Shown one piece after another: positions 8,559-18,920 of a DNA stretch of 64,000 nt. Source of the DNA: Brevibacillus parabrevis (GTDB lineage: Bacteria; Bacillota; Bacilli; Brevibacillales; Brevibacillaceae); contig NZ_RHHV01000008.1 of NCBI RefSeq assembly GCF_003710905.1, positions 1 to 64,000 on the forward strand, read 5' to 3'. The stretch's first letter is position 1. Each line of letters begins with the position of its first letter. The notes beneath the pieces were generated by a model that worked only from the letters and a program-made list of their open reading frames with translations, was not told the DNA's origin and searched no databases. The translations under genes and the position numbers were made by a program.

Positions 8559-11500
8559 ATGAAGCAAGTGCTTGATGACAGCAATTCCGCGGGAGTGGCG
8601 GCTTCTCTTGGCTATGACGCGGTGCGCCGCCAGATTCAATCGATGCTGCCCGGGGCGGTCGAGTTTGCTGACGAACAAAACCTGATTGAGCTTGGACTGA
8701 ACTCCTTGCAGATGATGAGGATGGTCAACAAATGGCGCAAGGAAGGGGCGAAGGTGACGTTTGCCGAACTGATCGCCTCCCCGCGCCTGGGAGATTGGTG
8801 GGCGCTTTTGCAAAAAAGCAGCCAGAGAGCGACGGAGCCAGCGAATGCCAAAGCGAGTCAGGCAAAGCCGCAGACCGCAGAAGCAGGGAAGGCGCCGTTT
8901 GCCTTGACAGACGTGCAGTATGCGTACTGGATTGGTCGCCAGGATGATCAGCCGCTTGGCGGAGTGGGCTGCCACGCCTATCTGGAGATCGACGGAACTG
9001 GCGTAGAGCATGGGCGACTTTTGGCAGCGTGGCAAAAAGTGCTGCGCGGCCATCCGATGCTGCGCGCCAGGTTTCTGGCAGATGGGCGGCAAGAGGTGCT
9101 GGATGCGCCTTACGAAAAGGCAATCCCTGTCCACGATTTGCGTGCCCTTGCAGAGCACGAGCAAGAACAGGAGCTTATGCGCATTCGCGAGCGGATTTCC
9201 CACCGCAAGCTGGCGGTCGAGCTTGGCGAAGTGGCCGGATTGGAGCTGAGCCTGCTCACGGGTGACCGGACTCGTCTGCACTTTGACCTCGATCTGCTCG
9301 TCGCTGACGTCCAAAGCTTGCACATCATCCTGCGCGATTTGGCAGCTGCCTACGGGCGCGAGCTTGATCCTGCGGCGCCTGCCGAGTGGAGCTTTGCCCG
9401 CTATTTGCAGCAAGAGTCAGAGCGAAGAGCGGCTGATGTGGAACAGGCTGCCCGTTACTGGCACGACAGGCTGCTGACGTTGCCGGGAGCGCCTGGCCTG
9501 CCGCTTGCCGTGAAGCCGGAAATGGTCAAGTCGCCTGTTTTCGTGCGAAGAACGCATCGACTGGATGAAGCGGACTGGATGCGCCTGCAAAAGCGGGCGC
9601 AATCGCACAAAGTCACGCCTGCGATGGTTTTGCTGACAGCCTATGCGGAAGTGCTCGATCGCTGGAGCACGCACTCGGAATTTTTGATCAACATTCCGCT
9701 GTTTGATCGCCAAGCCAGTGAGCCGGGGATTGAGGAAGTCGTCGCTGACTTCACCAATTTGCTGCTGCTTGCGGTCGACATGAAGCAGCCGGAGTCGTTT
9801 TTGCAGCGGGTGCATGCCATCCAGTCGCGCTTCCACGAGGATGTGGCCCACGCAGCTTATTCAGGCGTGCAGTTGCAGCGTGAGCTTGCCCGCGTTCGCC
9901 AGGGAGAGCGCGATTTCGCTCCGGTAGTGTTCGCGTGCAATTTGGGGACGCCGCTGATCAACGAGGAATGCCGCGATACGTTGGGCGAGCTTTCCTACAT
10001 GATCTCGCAGACGCCGCAAGTATGGCTCGATTTCCAGTCGTACGAAATGAACGGGGGATTGCTGCTGGCGTGGGACGCGGTCGAAGAGTTGTTCCCTGCT
10101 GGCATGATCGACCAGATGTTTGCCGCTTTTGGCAAGCTGATGGATTGGCTGGTTGCCCCGGAAAACGACTGGCAGGCAGCGCCGCAATGTTTGCCTGATC
10201 TCGCCAAGCAGAGACAGGAGCCAGCGGACGAGCACGCTGCGCCGTTTGCGCCGCAATGTTTGCACGAAGCCTTTTTCCGCAATGCCGGGCAAAACCCGCA
10301 AAGCACGGCGCTTATTGACGGGAACGGCGCAACGCCCCTGACGTATGGCGAACTGGCAAAAAGAGCCTTGCAGGTCGCGGCTTTTCTGAGCGGGCAGGGC
10401 ATTGCGAACGGCGAGCCAGTGGCGGTCAGCTTGCCGCGCGGGTTTGAGCAAATCGTGGCCGTGCTCGGCATTATGGCGGCTGGCGCATGCTACGTTCCGG
10501 TGGGGATCGGGCAGCCAGCGAGCAGACGCGAGCGGATTTTTGCCAAAGCAGGCATTCGCTTCGCCCTGACGGATGCCGAACACGCTGTCAAGCTGGAGTG
10601 GCCGACCGGGTCGCAAGTCTTGACGGTGGTGGATGCGCAAAAAGCCGAAGCGCTGGCTGAGCCTGTAACGGCAGCGGTCGACAGTCTGGCGTACATCATC
10701 TTCACGTCCGGTTCCACAGGCGAGCCAAAGGGAGTGGAGATCAGTCACGCCGGGGCGTGGAATACGATTTGCGAGATTAACAAGCGCTATCAGGTCACGT
10801 CTTCTGACCGTGTACTGGCCGTGTCTTCGCTCGATTTCGATTTGTCTGTTTACGACGTGTTCGGACTTTTGGCGGCAGGCGGTTCCATCGTCTTGATCGA
10901 CGAGGAATCCAGACGGGATGCGAGCAAGTGGGCGCAGCTTGTCCAAGAGCACCAGATTACGCTCTGGAACTCGGTGCCTGTGCTACTCGATATGCTGCTG
11001 ATTGCAGCGAAAAGTGCGGGACATGGGCCGTTGCCGATTCGACTGGCGATGCTGTCAGGCGATTGGATCGGACTCGATTTGCCAGGGCGGCTGAAAGAAG
11101 CAGCGCCAGCGAGCGAGCTGGTGGCGATGGGCGGTGCGACAGAAGCGTCGATCTGGTCGAATGCGCACGACGTCAAGCTGCCGCTCCCTGCTCAGTGGAC
11201 TTCGATTCCGTATGGACGTCCATTGGCGCGCCAGTCTTATCGCGTGGTGGACACAAAAGGCCGGGATTGCCCGGACTGGGTGGCTGGCGAGTTGTGGATT
11301 GGCGGAGCGGGCGTGGCACTCGGCTATCGCGGCGATGCCGAGCTGACAGCAGAGCGCTTCGTAAATGGGCAGGGCGGCCGCTGGTACCGCACAGGCGACT
11401 TGGGACGGTACTGGCCGGACGGAACGATTGAGTTTCTCGGACGCAAAGACTTCCAGGTGAAAATCAGGGGTCACCGGATCGAGCTGGGCGAAATCGAGAC

Positions 11501-14500
11501 AGCGTTGAAGCAGCATCCGGGCGTGCGGGATGCGGTCGTTTCCGCTGTAGGCGATCCGCGTGGCAATCGTCATCTGGTAGGCTATCTCGTTGCCGATCGG
11601 GCAGCCGATGCCGGGCTGTTTGAGCGGATGGAAGCGGAGCCAGCCTTCCAGGAAGCGGTGTGGACGAGTCTGCTCGACTCGGCAAAAGATCAGGCCGAGC
11701 AGTGGCAAGGCGATCCGGACATCCAGACCCCGGAAGCTTTCGCAGCTTTTTGGGCGTATCTGGAACAACTGGCTGTCCGGTATATGTGCAAAGCATTGAA
11801 GCAAGCAGGCGCAAAGCTTGCTCCTGGCAGCAGCTTTACCCTCGATGAACTGATGCAGCAATGCGGCATTTTGGAACGGTATCGCGCCCTTGTCCAGCAA
11901 TGGCTGAACTCGCTTGCGGAAGAGGGACTTGTCCAAAAAGGCGAAGCGGATACATACGTCATGGTCGGCGAGATTCGCGCCGAATGGTTCGAGCCGCCTG
12001 TGGCGAGTGAAGCGCCGGCTGGATGGGAGACGTACGCACAAGCACTGCTTGCGTATTTGCAAAAGCTGGACGGCGCCCATGCCGGGCTGTTGACCGGAGC
12101 GGTGGACCCGCTGACCCATTTCTTCACCACGGAGCCAGGTCTTGCTCCGCGAGAGCTGTTGCAGACGCTTCCTTTTGCCCAAGAAAGAGATCGCCTGGCG
12201 CAGCTGATGCTGAAACAGTTGGCCGCGCCGTTTGCCGAAAGCGGAAAGCCGCTGCGCATCTTGGAGATCGGGGCGAGAAGCGCGGATTTGACCGAGGCTT
12301 TCCTGGCGGTCCTGCCTGAAGAGGTAGCGGCGTATACGTGCACAGACCAGTCGACCTTCTTCATGCAGGAGGCGAAGAGCAGATTCGGCAAGCTGCCTCA
12401 TGTGCAATGCCAGTTGCTTGACATGGAAAAAGACCCGCTTGTTCAAGGGTACGAGGCCCATCAATACGATGTCATCATCGCTGCCGATTCGTTGCATCGG
12501 GCGCGGGATATCGGAGTGGCGCTCAGCCACGCGCAGTCGCTTTTGGCACCGGGCGGCGTGCTGCTCATACTGGAGCTGACGCGCGACAGCCGTTTGCAGC
12601 AGGTCAGTACGGCATTTTTGGAGGACGGCTTCACCGGGTTGCAAGACGAGCGTCGCCATGACCAGAAGCCGCTTTTGGCACAAGCTGCGTGGCAGCGCGT
12701 GTTGAAGCAGTCGTTTGCACAAGTAGCGGCGTTTCCGAACGAGCGCGACGCGGCGAATGTGTTTGGACAGCACGTAATAGTGGCGCAAGCCCCCGAGCAT
12801 GGACAGCGCTTCAATCCGCTGCGGCTGGCTGACTTCCTGAAGCACAAACTGCCTGATTACATGGTGCCGACCGCGTTCCTCCTGCTGGATGCGTTGCCGC
12901 TGTCGGCAAACGGAAAAGTGGATCGCCAGGCATTGCCTGCGCCGGACAGTCTGACGCGGACGAAAGCGGAGAAAGCGTTCGCCGCACCGCAAACGCCGCT
13001 GGAAACAGAGATGGCCGCGATTTGGTGCCAGCTTTTTGGCGTCGAGCGAGTGGGCATGACCGACAACTACTTCGAGCTGGGCGGGGATTCGCTTCTGGCG
13101 ACGCGGCTTGCTGCGTTGGTGCGCAGCCGCATCGGCGTGGAACTTTCGCTGGGCAAAATTTTTGACAAGCCGACGATTGCCGAACTGGCGGCGCACGTTC
13201 AGGCGGTGTTCGAAGAAAACGGGCAACAGGCGCAGACAACCGCTGTCTGGCCGCAAATTGTGCCTGCCCCTGAGCAGAGAGAGCAGCCGTTTGCGCTGAC
13301 GGACATCCAGCAGGCGTACTGGCTGGGCCGCAGCGGCGTTTACGCTCTGGGGAATGTGTCGACGCACTGCTATTTCGAGATCGACGGGCAAAATCTCGAT
13401 CTGGAGCGGATCAACGCAGCTTGGCAGCGCTTGATCGACCACCATGAAATGATGCGGGCAGTCGTTTTGCCAAACGGCTTGCAGCAGCAAATTTTGCCGC
13501 AGGTGCCGCGCTACCAGATTGCGATCACGGACTTGCGCCAGCAGCCAACGGAGATCGTGGAGAAAGAACTGCTGGCGATTCGCGAGGAAATGTCGCACCA
13601 GGTGCTTGCGCCTGACGTCTGGCCGCTGTTTGACGTGCGGGCATCCCGCTTGCATGACGGTCGGGTTCGCTTGCATATCAGCTTCGACAACCTGATTTTC
13701 GATGGCTGGAGCATGTTCCACCTCCTGAGCGAATGGACGCGGCTGTACCATGAGCCGGACGCGCCGCTCGCGAAGCTCGATCTGTCCTTCCGCGATTACG
13801 TTCTCGCACTGGAGGAGTTGAAGTCGTCAGCGCTGTACCAACGCGACTTGGACTACTGGACAGCGCGCTTGGATGACTTGCCGCAAGCTCCGCAGTTGCC
13901 GCTCGCGCAAAATCCCGACACGATGACCGCACAGCGGTTTGAGCGGTTGGAAGCGAAGCTGGATCGCCACAAATGGCGGAAGTTGAAGGAGCGCGCAGCC
14001 GAGTTTGGGCTGACCCCATCGGGCATTTTGCTGACGGCGTATGCCGAGACGCTCGGAGCGTGGAGCAGAAGTTCGCGTTTTACGATCAACTTGACGCAGT
14101 TCAACCGTCTTCCGCTGCATCCGCAGGTGCATGCGCTCGTCGGAGACTTCACCACCTTGACGCTCTTGGCTGTGGAGCTGTCCAAAGGGGCGACTCTGCT
14201 GGAACGGGGCCGCAATTTGCAGCAGCAGCTATGGCGCGACCTGGATCATCCGCTCGTGGGCGGGGTGACCGTGCAGCGGGAGCTGGCGAGACGAAGCGGC
14301 GAGCATCACGGCGTTTCTATGCCAGTCGTCTTTACGAGCGCGCTTGGCGTAGATGAGTGGAGCGGCAGCGGGACGGACGGAAAATGGCTGGGCAAGCTCG
14401 TCTACAACATTACCCAGACCCCGCAAATTTGGCTGGATCATCAAGTCGTCGAGCAGGACGGCGAGCTTTTGCTCATTTGGGATGCCGTGGAAGGGCTGTT

Positions 14501-17500
14501 CCCCGCAGGCATGCTGTCTGACATGTTTGCCGCTTATTGCCAGCTTTTGCACCGCTTGACGGAAGAACAGGCCGCATGGCAGGAGACAGCGCCAAGCCTG
14601 ATCGCCATTCCGCGGCTGGAAGCAAGACGGGCGGCCAATGCCACCGACGCGCCGCTCACTGACGAGACGCTTGGCGGACTGTTTGCCAAGCAAGTCGCGG
14701 CCAAAGCGAACCAGCCAGCCGTCATTTCGGCGGAACGGACGCTGACGTATGCGGAGCTGTCCCAACTGGCGAGCGTGATCGGCAAATGGTTGAAGCAGCA
14801 TGGAACAGAGCCTGGCACGCTGGTCGGGATCGTGATGGAAAAAGGCTGGGAGCAGGTGGCCGCCACCTTGGGCATTATGGCAGCGGGTGCTGCGTACTTG
14901 CCGATTGATCCCGCTCATCCGGAAGAGCGACGCGCCCAGCTGTTGCGTGACGGGCAAGTCCGCTTCGTGCTGACGCAATCATGGCTTGCGGAGCGATTGG
15001 GCTGGCCTGCCGATGTCCAGTGCCTGGCTGTGGATCGGGTCGAAGGCAGCGCCTCCAGCTTGCTGTCATTCCCTGAACGACCGGAAGATTTGGCGTACGT
15101 CATTTACACATCCGGCTCGACGGGAGCGCCAAAAGGAGTCATGATCGACCATCGCGGCGCGGTCAACACGATCCTCGACATAAACGAACGGTTTGCCGTA
15201 AGCACAACCGATAAAGTGTTGGCTCTGTCCAACCTGAACTTCGACTTGTCTGTGTACGACGTGTTCGGCTTGCTTGCCGCAGGCGGCACGATTGTAATGC
15301 CGGATGCCGCCAAAGCAAAAGACCCTGCGCATTGGATCGAATGGCTGGAAAAAGAGCAGGTGACCGTCTGGAACACGGTTCCGGCGCTGATGCAGATGCT
15401 GATCGAGTACGCTTCCGGCCAAAAGGCAAGCGTAGCGCCAAGCCTGCGTCTCGTCTTGTTGAGCGGAGACTGGATTCCGCTCGATTTGCCGGACAAAATC
15501 AAAGCCTACTTCCCGCATGCGCAAGTGATCGGGCTTGGCGGAGCGACGGAAGCGTCGATCTGGTCGAACTTTTACCCGATCGAGCAGGTCGAACCGGAAT
15601 GGAAGAGCATTCCGTACGGACGCCCCATGCTCAACCAGCGCTTCCACGTGCTGAACGAATGGATGGGCGACTGCCCGGTTTGGGTGCCGGGGCAGCTGTA
15701 CATTGCCGGGATTGGCCTTGCCAAAGGCTACTGGCGGGATGAAGAAAAAACGAATGACAAGTTCATCCGCCACCCGCGGACAGGCGAGCGCCTCTATCGC
15801 ACAGGCGATTTGGGACGGTACTTGCCAGATGGCAATCTGGAGTTTCTCGGCCGGGAGGACTTCCAGGTCAAAATCAGAGGGCACCGGATCGAGCTGGGCG
15901 AGATCGAAGCAGTTCTCAAGCGCCAGAACGGCGTGAAGGAAGCGATCGTAGCCGTACCGGATGAATCAGGGGAAGAAAAGCGTCTCGTCGGCTACGTCGT
16001 CCTCGATGGCCAACAGGAAACCGAGCTGCTGGTGACAGCCAAAGCCGATCCGGCTGCGTGCTCGCTTCCCTTGCAGGAAATCAGCGAGTCGGGGAAAAAG
16101 CAGGCCGCCCGTATCCCGTCTGCCTTGGATGCGGAGATTGTGCAGACGTTCCTCGGCGAAGCGGAAGCGGTGAGCACCATGTACATGTGCCGAACATTGG
16201 AGCATATGGGTGTGTTCACCCGCGAGCAGGAGAGCTACTCGACGGCTGAGCTGATGCGACACTTGCAAATTCACCCGCGTTTCGAAAGCTTGCTGCAACA
16301 TTGGCTGGAGGCGCTGCGCACAGAAGGGCTGCTGGAAAAAACAGAGGACGGCGTCTATCGTTGCGTCCGCTCCTTGAGTGACGCGATGCTCGACATTTCG
16401 TTCCGCACCGAGGCTGCCCAGGCGCTGGAAGCCGTTTATCGCCGGGATTATCCGCTCTTTATCGGACTGTTGACCGGAGAGCTTGACCCGCTAGAGCTGT
16501 TCCTGGCCGAAGAGGCGTTTCTCACTCCTGCCGCCCTGAGCCAATTTGATTTGACGCGCGACTACTACCACGGCCTGGCTGCACAGGTGCTCGGAACTAT
16601 CGCAGACAGCCACCCCGCAGAGCGCGAGCTGCGCATCATGGAGATCGGCACGCGGGCTGGCAGCATGACTCAAGCGCTCGTATCGGTGTTGCCAGCCGAG
16701 CGAAGCAAGTATTTGTACGCAGACGAGTCGACCTTCTTTACAGACAGGGCGAAGCAAGCTTTTGGCGAGGCGGAACCGCTTCAATACGGTCAGTTTGACA
16801 TGAATCAGGCACCGCTTGCCCAAGGCTATGAGCTGCATTCCTTTGACGTGATCGTGGCGGATAACACGCTGCACCGTTCCCGTAACCTCGACGCGACACT
16901 GGACTATCTCAAAGCGCTCTTGGCGCCAGGAGGCATCCTGCTGCTCGTCGAGGCCACCCGCAACAGCCGTTTGCTGCTCACCACTGTCGGATTTTTCGAA
17001 GATGGCTTCTCCCATCTGGAGGACGAGCGAAAAGCAAGCAAGCTCCCGCTGCTCGCCGTCGGGCAATGGCAGAAGCTGCTGGACAAACACGGCTTTACGA
17101 GCGTCGAAGCGTTCCCGCAGGCCGGACAGACGGCGGAGACATTCGAGCGACATCTGCTCGTGGCGCAGGCCCCGCTTGCCGTGAAGCTGTTCCAGCCGGA
17201 GAAACTGGCGGATGCCGTGCGGCAAAACTTGCCGGACTACATGGTTCCGGCAGAGTTCGTACAGCTTGACCAGCTGCCGCTTTCCGCCAATGGAAAAGTG
17301 GACCGCAAAGCGCTGGCGCAGCTCGGCAAGAAGAAGACGAGTTCGCCAGGCAAAGCGCCTGCTGCCCTGGAAAGCGACACGCAGAAAATGATCGCCAGCA
17401 TCTGGGGAGAAGTGCTTGGTTGCTCCGATATCGGCATCCACGACAACTTTTTCATGCGCGGCGGCGACTCCTTGCGCGCCATCCAGTGCCTGAACTTGTT

Positions 17501-17639
17501 GAAGGAACGGCATCAGGTGGAATTGTCCTTGCAGCATTTGTTTGAAGCACCGACGCTCGGACAGCTTGCCGCGTTCATCGAGGCGAATGCAACCGATGCC
17601 GAGCAGCCGGATATGAACTACGACGAGGGAACCATTTAG
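8559..17639 (+). CDS. NRPS: ArCP-Cy-A(E-like)-PCP-Cy-A(E-like)-PCP
   Basis: A megasynthase of about 3,026 aa resembling HMWP2 and PchE. Domains in order: aryl carrier (GLNSL, Ser near 50); Cy1 (115-550, DLLVADVQS of the DxxxxDxxS motif); A1 (570-1455); PCP1 (LGGDSL, Ser near 1512); Cy2 (1579-2020, DNLIFDGWS); A2 (2035-2915); PCP2 (GGDSL, Ser near 2972). Both A domains give cysteine-type codes, DLYNMSMIW and DLYNLSLIW. Each is interrupted between A8 (VKIRGHRIELGE) and A9 (LPDYMVP) by a roughly 400-aa MT-like insert whose SAM motif is degenerate (EIGARSADLT; EIGTRAGSMT), like the stuffed epimerases of pyochelin synthetase. It would make salicyl-thiazoline-thiazoline on PCP2. It has no TE; the acidic C-terminal tail probably docks to the next NRPS. 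AGAAAGGAGG suits ATG 8559; GTG 8556 is possible. Confidence 0.95.
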   Translation: MKQVLDDSNSAGVAASLGYDAVRRQIQSMLPGAVEFADEQNLIELGLNSLQMMRMVNKWRKEGAKVTFAELIASPRLGDWWALLQKSSQRATEPANAKASQAKPQTAEAGKAPFALTDVQYAYWIGRQDDQPLGGVGCHAYLEIDGTGVEHGRLLAAWQKVLRGHPMLRARFLADGRQEVLDAPYEKAIPVHDLRALAEHEQEQELMRIRERISHRKLAVELGEVAGLELSLLTGDRTRLHFDLDLLVADVQSLHIILRDLAAAYGRELDPAAPAEWSFARYLQQESERRAADVEQAARYWHDRLLTLPGAPGLPLAVKPEMVKSPVFVRRTHRLDEADWMRLQKRAQSHKVTPAMVLLTAYAEVLDRWSTHSEFLINIPLFDRQASEPGIEEVVADFTNLLLLAVDMKQPESFLQRVHAIQSRFHEDVAHAAYSGVQLQRELARVRQGERDFAPVVFACNLGTPLINEECRDTLGELSYMISQTPQVWLDFQSYEMNGGLLLAWDAVEELFPAGMIDQMFAAFGKLMDWLVAPENDWQAAPQCLPDLAKQRQEPADEHAAPFAPQCLHEAFFRNAGQNPQSTALIDGNGATPLTYGELAKRALQVAAFLSGQGIANGEPVAVSLPRGFEQIVAVLGIMAAGACYVPVGIGQPASRRERIFAKAGIRFALTDAEHAVKLEWPTGSQVLTVVDAQKAEALAEPVTAAVDSLAYIIFTSGSTGEPKGVEISHAGAWNTICEINKRYQVTSSDRVLAVSSLDFDLSVYDVFGLLAAGGSIVLIDEESRRDASKWAQLVQEHQITLWNSVPVLLDMLLIAAKSAGHGPLPIRLAMLSGDWIGLDLPGRLKEAAPASELVAMGGATEASIWSNAHDVKLPLPAQWTSIPYGRPLARQSYRVVDTKGRDCPDWVAGELWIGGAGVALGYRGDAELTAERFVNGQGGRWYRTGDLGRYWPDGTIEFLGRKDFQVKIRGHRIELGEIETALKQHPGVRDAVVSAVGDPRGNRHLVGYLVADRAADAGLFERMEAEPAFQEAVWTSLLDSAKDQAEQWQGDPDIQTPEAFAAFWAYLEQLAVRYMCKALKQAGAKLAPGSSFTLDELMQQCGILERYRALVQQWLNSLAEEGLVQKGEADTYVMVGEIRAEWFEPPVASEAPAGWETYAQALLAYLQKLDGAHAGLLTGAVDPLTHFFTTEPGLAPRELLQTLPFAQERDRLAQLMLKQLAAPFAESGKPLRILEIGARSADLTEAFLAVLPEEVAAYTCTDQSTFFMQEAKSRFGKLPHVQCQLLDMEKDPLVQGYEAHQYDVIIAADSLHRARDIGVALSHAQSLLAPGGVLLILELTRDSRLQQVSTAFLEDGFTGLQDERRHDQKPLLAQAAWQRVLKQSFAQVAAFPNERDAANVFGQHVIVAQAPEHGQRFNPLRLADFLKHKLPDYMVPTAFLLLDALPLSANGKVDRQALPAPDSLTRTKAEKAFAAPQTPLETEMAAIWCQLFGVERVGMTDNYFELGGDSLLATRLAALVRSRIGVELSLGKIFDKPTIAELAAHVQAVFEENGQQAQTTAVWPQIVPAPEQREQPFALTDIQQAYWLGRSGVYALGNVSTHCYFEIDGQNLDLERINAAWQRLIDHHEMMRAVVLPNGLQQQILPQVPRYQIAITDLRQQPTEIVEKELLAIREEMSHQVLAPDVWPLFDVRASRLHDGRVRLHISFDNLIFDGWSMFHLLSEWTRLYHEPDAPLAKLDLSFRDYVLALEELKSSALYQRDLDYWTARLDDLPQAPQLPLAQNPDTMTAQRFERLEAKLDRHKWRKLKERAAEFGLTPSGILLTAYAETLGAWSRSSRFTINLTQFNRLPLHPQVHALVGDFTTLTLLAVELSKGATLLERGRNLQQQLWRDLDHPLVGGVTVQRELARRSGEHHGVSMPVVFTSALGVDEWSGSGTDGKWLGKLVYNITQTPQIWLDHQVVEQDGELLLIWDAVEGLFPAGMLSDMFAAYCQLLHRLTEEQAAWQETAPSLIAIPRLEARRAANATDAPLTDETLGGLFAKQVAAKANQPAVISAERTLTYAELSQLASVIGKWLKQHGTEPGTLVGIVMEKGWEQVAATLGIMAAGAAYLPIDPAHPEERRAQLLRDGQVRFVLTQSWLAERLGWPADVQCLAVDRVEGSASSLLSFPERPEDLAYVIYTSGSTGAPKGVMIDHRGAVNTILDINERFAVSTTDKVLALSNLNFDLSVYDVFGLLAAGGTIVMPDAAKAKDPAHWIEWLEKEQVTVWNTVPALMQMLIEYASGQKASVAPSLRLVLLSGDWIPLDLPDKIKAYFPHAQVIGLGGATEASIWSNFYPIEQVEPEWKSIPYGRPMLNQRFHVLNEWMGDCPVWVPGQLYIAGIGLAKGYWRDEEKTNDKFIRHPRTGERLYRTGDLGRYLPDGNLEFLGREDFQVKIRGHRIELGEIEAVLKRQNGVKEAIVAVPDESGEEKRLVGYVVLDGQQETELLVTAKADPAACSLPLQEISESGKKQAARIPSALDAEIVQTFLGEAEAVSTMYMCRTLEHMGVFTREQESYSTAELMRHLQIHPRFESLLQHWLEALRTEGLLEKTEDGVYRCVRSLSDAMLDISFRTEAAQALEAVYRRDYPLFIGLLTGELDPLELFLAEEAFLTPAALSQFDLTRDYYHGLAAQVLGTIADSHPAERELRIMEIGTRAGSMTQALVSVLPAERSKYLYADESTFFTDRAKQAFGEAEPLQYGQFDMNQAPLAQGYELHSFDVIVADNTLHRSRNLDATLDYLKALLAPGGILLLVEATRNSRLLLTTVGFFEDGFSHLEDERKASKLPLLAVGQWQKLLDKHGFTSVEAFPQAGQTAETFERHLLVAQAPLAVKLFQPEKLADAVRQNLPDYMVPAEFVQLDQLPLSANGKVDRKALAQLGKKKTSSPGKAPAALESDTQKMIASIWGEVLGCSDIGIHDNFFMRGGDSLRAIQCLNLLKERHQVELSLQHLFEAPTLGQLAAFIEANATDAEQPDMNYDEGTI

Positions 17640-17702
17640 GAAAAGAAAGCCTGCCAAGCATCAAATTGAGCGAAGGATAGCTCACCAGCAAAAAAGGCAA
17701 CA

Positions 17703-17746
17703 CGGGCTGCGCACATGGGCGCAAAAGGGCGCAGCCCGGCTTTTTT
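17703..17746 (+). terminator. Intra-cluster terminator or attenuator
   Basis: A perfect 10-bp GC-rich stem, CGGGCTGCGC (17703-17712) with GCGCAGCCCG (17729-17738), a 16-nt loop, then GC and six T. It lies in the 150-bp gap between the giant NRPS and the oxidoreductase gene, inside what otherwise looks like one operon. It could lower expression of the distal genes or mark a second transcription unit; I see no clear promoter between it and 17790. Confidence 0.75.
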
Positions 17747-17789
17747 GCCGGAATCGATGCAGCGAGCAGGCGAGAGAGGGAGAGAACAC

Positions 17790-18920
17790 GTGGAGAAAAA
17801 AACAATCGGCATTCTCGGCGCGACCGGAGTGGTTGGCGGCGCAGCTTTGGCGACAATTCTCACAGCTGCCGGGCATCGGGTCTTGCTAGGAGGACGGAAT
17901 CCCGAGAAGCTTCGGGGACTGCTGGCGGGATGCGAGGACAGAGGCGATTTTTGGGAAGTGGACGTGTTCGACGCTTCCAGACTGGCTGATTTTTGCAGCC
18001 GCTGCGATATCGTGATCAACTGCGCTGGCCCTGCCAAGCAAGTGCTCGATAAAGTGGCTGTGGCGTGCCTGGAAAAAGGGGTTCACTACGTCGATGTATC
18101 CGGCGACGAGCATTTGTATCGGCTGCTGTTGACGAGAAAAGCGGAGATCGAGGCAAAAGGACTGCGCTTCGTCATCTCAGCGGGAGTGTACCCTGGCTTG
18201 TCAGAGATATTCCCTTCATACATAGCAGAGGAAGAGCTGGACAGCACCGAGCAGCTGGAACTGTTTTTTGCGGGTCAAGGCGATTTTTCCCTGAACGCTG
18301 CCTATGACATCGTGTGCAGCATCGAGGAAGACACGGGCTACGGGATGAGCTATTGCCGTGACGGAGAGGTGCGCAAAATCGACGGGCCTTTTCATAAAAG
18401 CTGCATGCTTCCCCAGCCAGCGGGCAAACGGGACACGTATCCCGTCCTGACCGAAGAATTTTGCCGGATGGCCCATGCCCACGACATCAAGGCGGCTTAC
18501 TTTTACAACAGCTATCAACATAGCGGCATCTTGAATCAGTTTGTCATGATCAAGGCTCTTCAGCAGTACAAAACCGAGGAGCAAAAGCAGCACTCTGCCA
18601 AGCTTTTGTTGCAGCAGTTCGCAGCCAAAAAGCCGAACGTAGACGATTACACGATGTTCCATCTGCATGCAGACGGACTTCGCGACGGCGCTCCCGTCCG
18701 GCTGACAGCGACGCTGTTGTACCGGGGTGACTGGAACCGTTTGTCGGGCATCGTGGCGGCGACGGTTGCCCAGCTCGTGACGGAAGAAGCAGACAAAAAA
18801 GCGGGCTGCTACTACGTATCCGAAGGCGTATCACAGGCAGCTTTGACTCAGGCGCTTTGCCGCCAGGGCGTGGAGCTTGCGCTTGAACGAAGCGAAAGAA
18901 CAGCGGGAGGTGCCCGATGA
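17790..18920 (+). CDS. Saccharopine-dehydrogenase-like oxidoreductase in siderophore cluster
   Basis: A 376-aa protein with an N-terminal Rossmann fold (IGILGATGVVGGAAL, then LLGGRNPEKL) typical of the saccharopine dehydrogenase NADP-binding family, and a C-terminal substrate domain (VISAGVYPGLSEIFPS). I chose GTG 17790 because AGAGGGAGAG precedes it and the Rossmann strand begins four codons later; an ATG at 17757 is possible but has no ribosome site. The stop overlaps the next gene by ATGA. The substrate is not evident. Since a PchG-like thiazoline reductase is encoded next, this enzyme may reduce a second ring or a carrier-bound intermediate, or release one; that is inference. Confidence 0.85.
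   Translation: MEKKTIGILGATGVVGGAALATILTAAGHRVLLGGRNPEKLRGLLAGCEDRGDFWEVDVFDASRLADFCSRCDIVINCAGPAKQVLDKVAVACLEKGVHYVDVSGDEHLYRLLLTRKAEIEAKGLRFVISAGVYPGLSEIFPSYIAEEELDSTEQLELFFAGQGDFSLNAAYDIVCSIEEDTGYGMSYCRDGEVRKIDGPFHKSCMLPQPAGKRDTYPVLTEEFCRMAHAHDIKAAYFYNSYQHSGILNQFVMIKALQQYKTEEQKQHSAKLLLQQFAAKKPNVDDYTMFHLHADGLRDGAPVRLTATLLYRGDWNRLSGIVAATVAQLVTEEADKKAGCYYVSEGVSQAALTQALCRQGVELALERSERTAGGAR

Noticed and set aside
11055..13751. 898-codon minus-strand frame
   Set aside because: Antisense to the NRPS A1/PCP1/Cy2 region; no recognisable motif. Same for the long frames at 23654-26371 and 18848-20161.
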